From contig OU452207.1 of the NCBI GenBank assembly GCA_911728435.2, positions 14,054,182 to 14,118,181 on the forward strand: a stretch of 64,000 bases of DNA, given 5' to 3'. The position numbers were made by a program, and so were the translations under genes. This stretch comes from Apoderus coryli (taxonomy: Eukaryota; Arthropoda; Insecta; Coleoptera; Attelabidae). The notes under the pieces were generated by a model that was not told the DNA's origin, did no database searches, and was given only the letters and a program-made list of their open reading frames with translations. Positions 20,856 through 30,069 of the stretch are shown piece by piece. Positions within the stretch are counted from its first letter, which is position 1; every line of letters begins with the position of its first letter.

Positions 20856-21299
20856 TTGCAATTTATCGGTTTTCATAAAAATGGTAGAAACCACAACATC
20901 GACGTAATTAACTTTTTTGTAGCTTATAAGTTGTTCTTTTTTAAAAAGTAATAATTTAAAATAATGAAGCTGGTCAAAGCTGTGTTTAATTAATTTATGT
21001 ATAAAATTTATCCAAATGCCCCCTATATCTACGCCAATGAACAGTTAATGAAAGCCAAAATAATTCAGAATATTTTAGGTTATCTGTCCTCAAATGCATG
21101 TAAAATTTTGTCAAAATCGGTTAGATGGTTTTTGAGAAATGAACAAAAAAGTTAATTTGACCACTAAATTTGGACACCCTGTATCTCGATAACGAAGCAT
21201 TTGCGGACATGGGTTCAATGGCAAAAATGCTTGAATTATTTTCAGGAATCTCCAGTTTTCGTTTGTTGCAATCATAGTGAATCACCCTGTATTGTGGTC

Positions 21300-21351
21300 C
21301 ACTCAGCTGACTGTCTTCTAGTGTGTAATAGTGAAGCCATGTTTCATCCAT
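21300..21351 (-). pseudogene. mariner transposase fragment (MDETWLHYYT)
   Basis: The minus strand encodes MDETWLHYYTLEDSQLS, a signature of mariner (DD34D) transposases around the first catalytic Asp. Only about 17 residues are recognisable. It is not colinear with the C-terminal fragment at 23100-23610. Confidence 0.6.
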
Positions 21352-21649
21352 TTACGGAATTCTGCAAAAAATGTCAAAATCATAAAAAAAAAATACGCGT
21401 GCAGCACAGTACACGTGATAGAAGTGAATACTTCTTTCACGAGAAAGGAAGGGAATACGAATGACGGTACAGAAGGGACAACCGAAGGATAGGCAACGTT
21501 AAGCCGCTATATACATAATAGTGTATGGTATAGGATATAGTCTCTTTCTCTCTCCCTCATATTTGTTCTTATATGCTTCATCTCTTTTGCGGGAAGAAAA
21601 TTTTATAAATCGTGTCGTAACTCTCATCCAGCCAAAGAAGTATTCACTT
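21352..21649. other. Unassigned sequence
   Basis: No gene recognised. GAATTCTG units of family A occur at its left edge. Confidence 0.35.
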
Positions 21650-22200
21650 CAAAAAAATTCCGAGGTTTTTACAGAATTCTGAAAAAAAGTCAGAATTCCT
21701 AATTACATAAATAAGTAGTTACCCGGTGCACCTCAATCCATCCAAACGTAACAAAGCGGTAGGCCCAGCGTGAGAGAGACAGAGAGAGAGAAAAATAAAA
21801 AAAAACATAAAATAAATACATTCTTGTTGTCTCGATGGTTATGAACACCCATTGGGAAGATTGAAGTAAAGGCAATTTTCACAAATTTCTATTCTATCCT
21901 TCTTGGAATTTTTCGCTTAATAATGTAACTTAAACAGGGCCTTCATAAAAACACTAACTGTTAGAAATAGGTACACTTCGCATATTTTGAAAATATTATT
22001 ATTATTGTTTTTTACACATCGTATATTGTGGTGTTATTGTTAATTTTGAATTTCTCAAGTTTTGAGAAGATATAGTAGAATTTAGTTTGATTAATTGAAT
22101 TAAAAACTTCGTTTTTTGAAGTTCTCAAGTTGCATTTAATTCCGTATACCTGCGTTAAGAAAATATAAGCTGGTTAAGCGCTCATTTCTTTTACCAACAT
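21650..22200 (-). repeat. Family A repeat, reverse copy
   Basis: The reverse complement of 37130-37640, from the GAATTCTGAC units through (GA)n to an outer end reading CTTTTACCAACATAACAG. That outer end is also seen at 37136-37160, so it is probably the true terminus of family A. Confidence 0.7.
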
Positions 22201-23099
22201 AACAGACAAAAAATCAATAACAAACAAAAAAAGACAAATGAAAAAGAGATGGGAGGGTGGTAAAACGTCAATCAACACGCCAAAAAAGCTACTATACACA
22301 TACTATACAGGGTGAATGTAGTTTAAATTTAAACATTCAGAACAATTTATAATTTTACAAATATTAATTAACAATTAAATAAAACATTATTCAGGCTACT
22401 GTATAGGGAACGATCGTGAAGTGGTTATGAAGATTGAGTTAACCAATTCAATGAACAATTAGCTATTTTATTCCGTTTATTTCAATGGCAAATTTGACGT
22501 ATAAACCATAAAGTCAGTACTCAGTTAGTAGTCACAAGCTCATGTGCAAGATTGGTTTGTCTTGCAGCGTTTTATTTGTACCTGATCAACATCAGGTATG
22601 CCTCATGGTTAATATCTGAGCCCTCTAATGCTTGTAATAACTTTTAACGGTTCGAGGATAATCTGAAGAGTTTTGATTTTGATTATTATTCAGCTCTCAC
22701 TGACTTTCCACTGCAATGAGGCCTAGAAGAGGTACAATATATTATGCCATCATGGTGCTAGTGATTTGGAGAACTTACAAATACTTTCAGCGAAGTAGAA
22801 CTCTCAAGTTAAGATTTTTAGGAAGCTATTAATACTGTCAATTTAATTTCATTGTTAGGTGATGTATTATCCAGTTAGAAATAAATTTGTTATTAATTCT
22901 ACCTGATCAAAATTCAAAGCTTGGTTGAAATCAATAGATTTATAATGAATACATACATTATACATTTTCACAAATGCTTCATCAAGGGAGTAGAGTTTCC
23001 AAATTTCAAATGCGCTACATCAAAAATCCAGTTAGGAGGTTGAGTAAGAAGTAAGAGGTAATTAATAAGTCCGTAGGATAAGTAAGAAAAAAAAACAAA
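22201..23099. other. Unassigned sequence
   Basis: No gene supported. A TACAGGGTGAATG motif at about 22306 looks like a single Tc1/mariner end. Confidence 0.4.
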
Positions 23100-23602
23100 A
23101 TTTTGACGAAACTCGATTTTATTAAACATTCGTGGGCAATACAACGATTTGCCAACTTTTCGATATCACTTCTATAGTAGTTTTATTTCTCTTTCGCGTC
23201 AAAATAGGCCTCAGTTTCAGCGATTACTTCATCATTGGACTTAAATTTCTATCTTGAGATCTGAAAACAGGAAAAAGCCGCTGGGGGCTAAATCTGAAAA
23301 ATACGGCGGGTGGGTAAGCAATTCGAAGCCCAATTCATTCAATTTGGCCATATTTTTCATCGATTTGTGACATGGTCCATTGGCTTTGTGAAACAACACT
23401 TTTTTCTTTTGCAAATGTGGCCGTTTCGTTGCTATTTCAGCCTTCAATCGATCCAAAAGTGCACAGTAATAGTCGCTGTTGATGGTGGTTCCTTTTTGGA
23501 GGTAGTCGATTAATATTATTCCGTTCGCATCCCAAAATACAGCCACCATCACCTTACCGGTCGACTGTTGCGTCTTTGCTCGCTTTGGATTCGGTTTTGA
23601 AA
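23100..23602 (-). pseudogene. mariner (DD34D) transposase, C-terminal fragment, inactive
   Basis: The minus strand reads through PKRAKTQQSTGKVMVAVFWD, a YLQKGTTIN stretch and a C-terminal AETEAYFDAKEK block that needs frame corrections. The usual HQDNAPCH reads HKANGPCH, so the second catalytic Asp is Ala. The usual SPDLAPSDFF reads FSDLAPSGFF, so the third is Gly; spacing is 34 residues. The N-terminal half is missing because a SINE copy abuts it at about 23603. Confidence 0.8.
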
Positions 23603-23604
23603 TT

Positions 23605-24241
23605 TGCTTCGAATTCGGAAGGTTACGGGTTCGAGTCCTAGCTATGGCAATACTTTTTTTTTAATATTTGAATAAAGTAGTTAGTTACGTTGTTTTATTG
23701 AAAATAATACTGGTGTGTTCCTGCTTAAGCCAGGAGAGAAAAGTGGACTGTAATAATTAATATTTCCGGCTCGAAGGACCAAAATATGGTTTGTTCCTGC
23801 TTAAGCCAGGAGAGAAAAGTGGACTGTAATAATAAATATTTCCTTTTGTAAATGAACTCTAAAATCATACCTTAAAAAACCACCCTGTCTAGTAATAATA
23901 GCGGAAAAGCACGTTCAACAATATCCAGCAAAAAGAAATTTATTTTAGCACACACGACAGAGAATGTCCTTGACATATATCGTCTTCGCACACAGAGCGC
24001 GGAAGAGAGGTGGACATTTTAAAGTAAATAGGTAGGTACTCATCTAATATTAAAATCAAAACAAATAATCTCTCCTGGACCCATCAACAGAAAATTAAAT
24101 TAATTTAATAATAGAAAAAAAACCCAAACAAATAGAACGAAACATAACATAAAAGCGACGAACCAAATACAATTATATTATATTTTTGATTATATTATAA
24201 CTTGACGGGAAAGTTTGGGGGTGACAACCGATTTTTTTTTT
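23605..24241 (+). repeat. SINE-like repeat, copy 3, split by a solo LTR
   Basis: The head and first part (23605-23710) and the remainder (24171-24241, from AATTATATTATATTTTTG to the GACAACCGATTTTT end) match copies 1 and 2. The intervening 455 bp are an insertion flanked by AATAC. Confidence 0.65.
23711..24165. mobile_element. Probable solo LTR (455 bp)
   Basis: Begins TGGTGTGTTC and ends GACGAACCA, giving TG...CA ends with a TGGT/ACCA inverted repeat. It is flanked by AATAC at 23706-23710 and 24166-24170 (5-bp target duplication) and interrupts a SINE copy. Near its start a ~53-bp stretch containing CCTGCTTAAGCCAGG is directly repeated (about 23714-23766 and 23791-23843). It has no coding capacity. 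A copia or BEL origin fits the 5-bp duplication. Confidence 0.65.
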
Positions 24242-24324
24242 GTCTATTATGTTTAAATGCAACTTGAGAACATCAAAAAATTAAGTTTTTAATTCAATTA
24301 ATCAAATAAATTCTACTATATTTT
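24242..24324 (+). repeat. Family A repeat fragment
   Basis: GTCTATTATGTTTAAATGCA and the following ~65 bp match the start of family A copy 1, cut off at a junction with family B. Confidence 0.6.
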
Positions 24325-25163
24325 AAAAAAACGTACTTCTTAAACATAGCAGAAATATTAACTAATTATTTATTGCTTTAATAGAATATAACCTATACAA
24401 TGTGTCATAAATAACTTACTTTCATAGGCGTTCGTAAATAATGGAAAAGGTGACAAAACATAAAAAATATATATTTCCTAAACTTATTCGAAATATGGAA
24501 TAATTTTTTATAGTTGTGATAGAATATAACCTAAAAAATGTTACATAAAAGAATTGGTTGATACAGGCGTTCGAAAATAGTTTAAAACAAGGGTCAAAAA
24601 CGAAAAAAAAATGTTTTCCAAATATACCAGAAAAATTGGCTAATTATATATAGCTTTGATATAAGATAACCTAAAAAATGCAGCATAAAATTTTTATTTA
24701 CATAGGCGTTCGTAAATAGTAGAAAAGGGGGTAAAATGAAAAAAAAAAATAAAATGTAAAAAAATTTATATTTAACTAGTTGAATTGGTGTTAAAAATAC
24801 ACGACAAAAACTAATGTATCATAGGCGTCCATGAAAATTCTATAAAAGGGTCAGAAAAAATTTGTATCCGTGATAACTCAAAAACCACTTAACGGATTTT
24901 AACCACATTTGGTACGAAAATACTACAGGATATTTATAAGTGGTGATTAACATTGAGCGTATGCAAGGGGTTTAAAAGAGGGTGCAAAAATTTAAAAAAC
25001 CATAGTTCTTAAACTTATCCGAAATATTGAATAATTCTTTATATTTTTTTTTAGGAAATAGTCCATTACTATGAGTGGAGTTCAGTATATTGTAAGTTGA
25101 AAAAAGAGTCACTCTCCACGATTAAACGATACTTTAATAAGGCATCAATACCATAAATTGTTA

Positions 25164-25204
25164 GTTAGACATGTTTCGGGATACCTGTTCCCATCATCAG
25201 TAAC
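25164..25204 (-). ncRNA. Hammerhead-like ribozyme core, left arm
   Basis: The inverted copy of 25669-25709; see that entry for the folding. Confidence 0.4.
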
Positions 25205-25668
25205 GTAATTATTACACAAGAGAGCTAATTCTTGAGTTAGAATAACATGATGTTTTTTTTTAATTTTATATTTAATGCGTCATTGAAGTAATATCCAATG
25301 GAAAATGTTTTTTGGTTTTCTTGTGAGAATTTTTCTGTTACTTTTTTAACGTTTTTTCCACTATTTCTTTTTGTAAATCATAATTAAAATTATAGTTTGT
25401 GTTACGTTATTTTTATTAAATAAACGCAATTGATTATTGCGTTTATTTAATAAAAATAACGTAACACAAACTATAATTTTAATTATGATTTACAAAAAGA
25501 AATAGTGGAAAAAACGTTAAAAAAGTAACAGAAAAATTCTCACAAGAAAACCAAAAAACATTTTCCATTGGATATTACTTCAATGACGCATTAAATATAA
25601 AATTAAAAAAAAAAAAAAAACATCATGTTATTCTAACTCAAGAATTAGCTCTCTTGTGTAATAATTAC

Positions 25669-25709
25669 GTTACTGATGATGGGAACAGGTATCCCGAAAC
25701 ATGTCTAAC
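25669..25709 (+). ncRNA. Hammerhead-like ribozyme core, right arm
   Basis: It folds as a minimal type-I hammerhead. Stem I is GTTA with TAAC. CTGATGA is followed by stem II GGGA/TCCC with a 7-base loop, then GAAA. Stem III is two pairs (A-U, C-G) closed by two bases. The cleavage position would be C at 25705. One extra U lies between CTGATGA and stem II, which the textbook core lacks, so self-cleavage is uncertain. Minimal type-I hammerheads are known from Penelope-like elements and retrozymes. Confidence 0.45.
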
Positions 25710-26029
25710 TAACAATTTATGGTATTGATGCCTTATTAAAGTATCGTTTAATCGTGGAGAGTGACTCTTTTTTCAACTTACAATTCTTTATAGTTGTGAT
25801 AGGATATAATCGAAAAAATGTTACATAAAAGAATTGGTTCACACAGGGGTTGAAAATAGTCTAAAAAAGGGTCAAAAACGAAAAAAAAAATGTTTTCCAA
25901 ATATACCAGAAAAATTGGCTAACTATATATAGCTTTGATATAAGACAACCTAAAAAATGCAGCATAAAATTTTTATTTACATAGGCGTTTGTAAATAGTA
26001 GAAAAGGGGGTAAAATAAAAAAAAACTAG

Positions 26030-27535
26030 CTGTTGCCCTCGAGGCACGAATAGCTCTCCATATTTAAGTGTAAAAGTAATAATTTTATGACCTTTTTGTC
26101 ATTTATCTAAATTTAATAAATTTTTGTTTTGTTTTAGACATCAGCTATTTTTTTTTTTTTTTGTATCGGGTTTTGTGCCTTTTTCTTCTCTTTGGAGGCA
26201 CTATTTATACGCAGATATTTTATATTTCAGATCTAGGCCAAATTCTTGTACGCAAAATAATTGATTTTTTTTTAGTTTTATTATAAAATTTATTTTGTCC
26301 CCTTTTCTACTATTTACGAACGCCTATGTAAACAAAATTGTTATGCTGCATGTTGTAGGTTATCCGTTAAGTGGTTTTTGAGTTATCACGGATACAATTT
26401 TTTCCTGACCCTTTTATAGAATTTTCACGGACGTCTATGGAACATTAATTTTTGTCGTGTATTTTTAACACCAATTCAACTAGTTAAATATAAAATTTTT
26501 TACATTTTACTTTTTTTTTCATTTTACCCCTTTTTTTACTATTTACGAACGCCTATGTAAATAAAAATTTTATGCTGCATTTTTTAGGTTATCTTATATG
26601 AAAGCTATATATAAATAATTAGCCAATTTTTCTGGTATATTTGGGTAACATTTTTTTTTCGTTTTTGACTCTTTTTTTAAGACTATTTTCGAACGCCTGT
26701 GTGAACTACCTAATTCTTTTATGTAACATTTTTTAGGTTATATTCTATCACACCTATAAAAAATTATTCAATATTTCGGATAAATTTAAGAACTATAATT
26801 TTTTTAATTTTTGAACCCTCTTTTAAACCCCTTGCCTACGCTCAATGTTAATCACCACCTATAAATAGCCTGTAGTATTTTCGTACCAAATGTGGTTAAA
26901 ATCCGTTAAGTGGTTTTTGAGTTATCACGGATACAAATTTTTTCTGACCCTTTTATAGAATTTTCACGGACGCCTATGGAACATTAATTTGTGTCGTGTA
27001 TTTTTAACACCAACTCAACTAGTTAAAAATAAAAATTTTTACATTTTAATTTTTTTTATTTTACCCCTTTTTCTACTATTTACGAACGCCTATGTAAATA
27101 AAAATTTTATGCTGCATTTTTTAGGTTATCTTATATCAAAGCTATATATAATTAGCCAATTTTTCTGGTATATTTGGGAAACATTTTTTTTTCGTTTTTG
27201 ACCCTTTTTTTAACACTATTTTCGAACGCCTGTGTGAACTACTTCTTTTATGTAACATTTTTTAGGTTATATTCTATCACAACTATAAAAAATTATGCAG
27301 TATTTCGGATAAGTTTAAGAACTATGATTTTTTTTAATTTTTGAACCCTCTTTTAAACCCTTTGCCTACGCTCAATGTTTCCCAAAATCTAATCAGCTCC
27401 TTGCCATGTCCAATAGTATTTTTGTACCAAATTTGGTTAAAATCTGTTAAGCGGTTTTTGCGTTTTCGTGGATACAGACAGACAGACAGACAGACAGACA
27501 TTTTTTTAAAACTACTTATTTATGTTATTAGCTTT
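26030..27535 (+). repeat. Family B repeat, copy 3 (+), nearly full length
   Basis: Starts TGTTGCCCTCGAGGCACGAA, then TAGCTCTCCATATTTAAG, an intron-like TTTTGTTTTAG stretch, several ~190-bp subunits and the (GACA)n tract. The final hairpin is missing. No protein frame is conserved between copies. Confidence 0.75.
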
Positions 27536-27576
27536 TAGTTATTAACGAAAACAAAAGCTTAAACAAAACACATATA

Positions 27577-27901
27577 TGTTAGGACGGCGATGGTAGTTAC
27601 TTGTTTTTAAAAAAAAATTATTTATTGAATGAAAATCTTAATTAAATTTAAACAGTCGTTTTAATCATAGCCAAGTTTATAATGTTTATAATGATGTTTC
27701 TTCGTTGGAAGATTTAATGAGACTTCTTCTTAATATTATTTACAATGCAGTTTTATATTATTGAAATAAAGGTAATGCAATTTGAGTAAGCATAATTCTT
27801 ATGATAAGGTGTCTAGACATAATAACCAATATGAGAAACAAAGCTGTGAAAGAAGTGCATATTATAATTATTAATATTATATAGGGTTTTAGGATGTAAC
27901 A
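27577..27901 (-). repeat. 3' LTR of element 2
   Basis: 325 bp, no difference from the 5' LTR seen by eye. Confidence 0.93.
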
Positions 27902-27912
27902 CCTCCCTCTTT
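27902..27912 (-). other. Polypurine tract of element 2
   Basis: Minus-strand AAAGAGGGAGG directly adjoins the 3' LTR. Confidence 0.85.
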
Positions 27913-28219
27913 AAGAATTTTTATTAATCGTAAATGATTGAATATCTTTAAAGATTAAGAAAAATTTTATATTCTTATACAATAGTAAAGTAATGAGATT
28001 TTTATTGAAATATTAGGAATTAAATGATTTATTATTAGGTATACAATGGAAATAAGGGATGATGTACGATTTAATATAGAGATAATTCGACAGTAATTAA
28101 TTATACACTTAATGCTAAATCTAATAGAATTAATACTTAAATATAAACTTAAGACTAATAAACTTTTATGAAGAACGTGTACATATAGAAAAATAATAAA
28201 ATATTATAAAAATGAAACT

Positions 28220-29935
28220 TTAAAGTTTTTTAGAACTACGTGAAATTGTCAATGGCACTTGAACATTACTACATGTGGGTTCATCATAAAATACATCAGG
28301 ATCGTTTCTAAAATGAACAGATTGTCTTCTGGTAGGGGTTGATTTAACATTGCAATAATTAAATATTTGAGTACAACAATTTACAGGTGGGTGATCATCG
28401 TCAGAGTCACTAGGCGAATTGTTTTTGAAAAAACGAAACTTTCGTTTTATGCAGCATTTTAAAATAATCCACAAAATTAATATAATGATTGATACTATAC
28501 AAATATACGTAAAAATTGACATATGTTTTTCTGCGAAAGATTGATTCATTATTTTATCAAGGGTTGCATCATATTCATGGAGTTTTTGCTGTGCTATGTT
28601 CAGTTCATCCATATTAAAGTTATTTATTTTAATAGGTTTTAAAATTGGAATGTCTTTCTTATTAGGGTAATTTTCGCAACAGTCAAATTCGATATTAGGG
28701 ATATACGTTTTTAACGAAATTGTTTCATTTTCTTCTGAAGATGAGAAAACTCTTGTAGTACCGATAAATGCATTACATCCGGTTTGTAAGGTAAGTATTG
28801 AATTTTTATTTATAATATTTGTTATCGAGTTAGCACTTGGGCACGTCACTGTTACAGGTAAGTCATTAGAAACTGTTATTAACCATTTATTTTTAACAAG
28901 TTTTTGCACGTTATAACCGTCAATGTCTATAACATACTTTTCACAATTTTTAGAAATTTTAGATTCCATTAGGATTGATATTTCACAAGAAGCATCTTCT
29001 GACAATGTTTTTGGAAAATGGTCGAAGCACAGACGAATTTCGTTTTTCATCAGTGATGAACAGTCTTCAGGTTTTACTATTAGATATTGCTTACTATCTC
29101 TGGAAGTTGCTACATATTTATAAGAGGATAAAAGGGCATGAAAAAGGTTTGTATTAGGATCTCTAGTTGGGATCGAGTAAATATGATAAAAATCGTAATC
29201 AGATATTTCTACAATAGGGATATGTAAAATAAAAACAATACGTTCATTTGTTTGAAATGCTTCGATTTTTATAAGAGATATTATTTCTGACAAATGTTCA
29301 TGAGTTGGTGGAAATGCTAAATTTCCATGAGTTAGTTTTGAAGATATTTTATTTAATTCTTCTAATAAAATAATGGGTTCAATGACAGATGGGTGAAGAA
29401 TTTTTAATCTACTAAATGCTATACTGTTTATTATATTATTTAGTTGATCCAATATAATTGAATTAGATTGCATTATTTGTTCAATTTTTTCAGTAATTTG
29501 TAACTGTAATTCATAAAAATATTTAGTACCTTGATTTTCCTGCAAAGCTTTTTCAATTAATTTTAAATCATGATTTATAGTACTTTCGTCGATTTGAAGT
29601 TTATTTATAGTATTATTAAAATTATGTATTGTACTAGACACAATTTGAATTTGGTTTTTCATTAAAATTTGAAGTTGTGTATCATCTTTTTCTAATTTAT
29701 TTATACATTCGTTATAATATTCACCATCAGTTGAATCTAAATTACCAGTAATTAATTTCCAAAATGAACCTAGGCCGTTTATTATGCCGCGTTTGAATCT
29801 ATTTGTATTTACAATAAATATTTCAGAAAACTTTGTTTCTATCTGTTTGTTAATAATAGATAATAAATTTAAATGAGTAGAAAAAGTAATTTTAAAGGAT
29901 GGATTTATATTTTCTTTGTTTAGTAAATTTTTCAT
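28220..29935 (-). CDS. env: Envelope-like glycoprotein ORF of element 2
   Basis: 571 residues from the first ATG, of the same insect F-like envelope family as in element 1. It has a furin-like RFKR at residues 46-49 followed by GIINGLGS, heptad-like segments, several paired cysteines in the ectodomain, a membrane segment at about 470-492, then an unusually long tail (~79 residues) with CC and acidic motifs. The reading frame is open upstream of this ATG into the end of pol, so a spliced message probably supplies the real start. No break is seen. Confidence 0.85.
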   Translation of the reverse strand: MKNLLNKENINPSFKITFSTHLNLLSIINKQIETKFSEIFIVNTNRFKRGIINGLGSFWKLITGNLDSTDGEYYNECINKLEKDDTQLQILMKNQIQIVSSTIHNFNNTINKLQIDESTINHDLKLIEKALQENQGTKYFYELQLQITEKIEQIMQSNSIILDQLNNIINSIAFSRLKILHPSVIEPIILLEELNKISSKLTHGNLAFPPTHEHLSEIISLIKIEAFQTNERIVFILHIPIVEISDYDFYHIYSIPTRDPNTNLFHALLSSYKYVATSRDSKQYLIVKPEDCSSLMKNEIRLCFDHFPKTLSEDASCEISILMESKISKNCEKYVIDIDGYNVQKLVKNKWLITVSNDLPVTVTCPSANSITNIINKNSILTLQTGCNAFIGTTRVFSSSEENETISLKTYIPNIEFDCCENYPNKKDIPILKPIKINNFNMDELNIAQQKLHEYDATLDKIMNQSFAEKHMSIFTYICIVSIIILILWIILKCCIKRKFRFFKNNSPSDSDDDHPPVNCCTQIFNYCNVKSTPTRRQSVHFRNDPDVFYDEPTCSNVQVPLTISRSSKKL

Positions 29936-30069
29936 TTGTTCTTGAACATTAACACTTTTTCTATAAGAATCATAAATTGAACTTAAGTTTTTATATGCTA
30001 TAATTTTATAATTATTGTTAGATATTCTAACAGTTCCTTCTTTTTGGAATAGGATACCAGTAGGGGTAT

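Larger units (their letters stand above)
16595..21289 (+). mobile_element. Tc1/mariner element (DD41D type) with ~440-bp TIRs, multiply interrupted
   Basis: Ends CAGGGTGATTCA and TGAATCACCCTG are flanked by TA. The outer ~440 bp at each side (16595-17030 and about 20856-21289) are inverted copies of each other. Between them lies a transposase pseudogene broken by a copia element (17590-20377) and a LINE tail (about 20440-20590). The element sits in family A sequence: its right flank resumes at TATTGTGG, as expected for an insertion at that TA. Confidence 0.8.
25044..25781 (-). mobile_element. 738-bp fold-back insertion with hammerhead-like cores
   Basis: Two arms, 25089-25430 and 25436-25784, are almost perfect inverted copies around a 5-base centre (TGATT). 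The clear length difference is in an A/T run (9 versus 16). The insertion is bounded by an 11-bp direct repeat (AATTCTTTATA) and has a 9-T run at its left edge, i.e. an oligo-A end on the minus strand. There are no coding frames. The long target duplication and A-tail point to target-primed reverse transcription rather than a cut-and-paste transposon. Each arm carries a CTGATGA...GAAAC core. Confidence 0.75.
24325..26035 (-). repeat. Family B repeat, copy 2 (-), interrupted
   Basis: The reverse complement of the family B body, with repeated CATAGGCGTTCGTAAATA units. The sequence breaks at AATTCTTTATA (25033-25043) and resumes with the same 11 bases at 25782-25792 followed by GTTGTGATAGG, the native family B continuation. 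The block between is the fold-back insertion. Confidence 0.75.

Noticed and set aside
25600..25625. Run of 16 A as a gene polyadenylation tail
   Set aside because: It is mirrored in the other palindrome arm as a T run of a different length, so it is part of the repeat and not a transcript end.
27341..27538. Small frames in family B with RQTDRQTD repeats (also near 2610, 42913 and elsewhere)
   Set aside because: They arise from the (GACA)n tract and the conserved noncoding body of the repeat. The frame is not preserved across copies.
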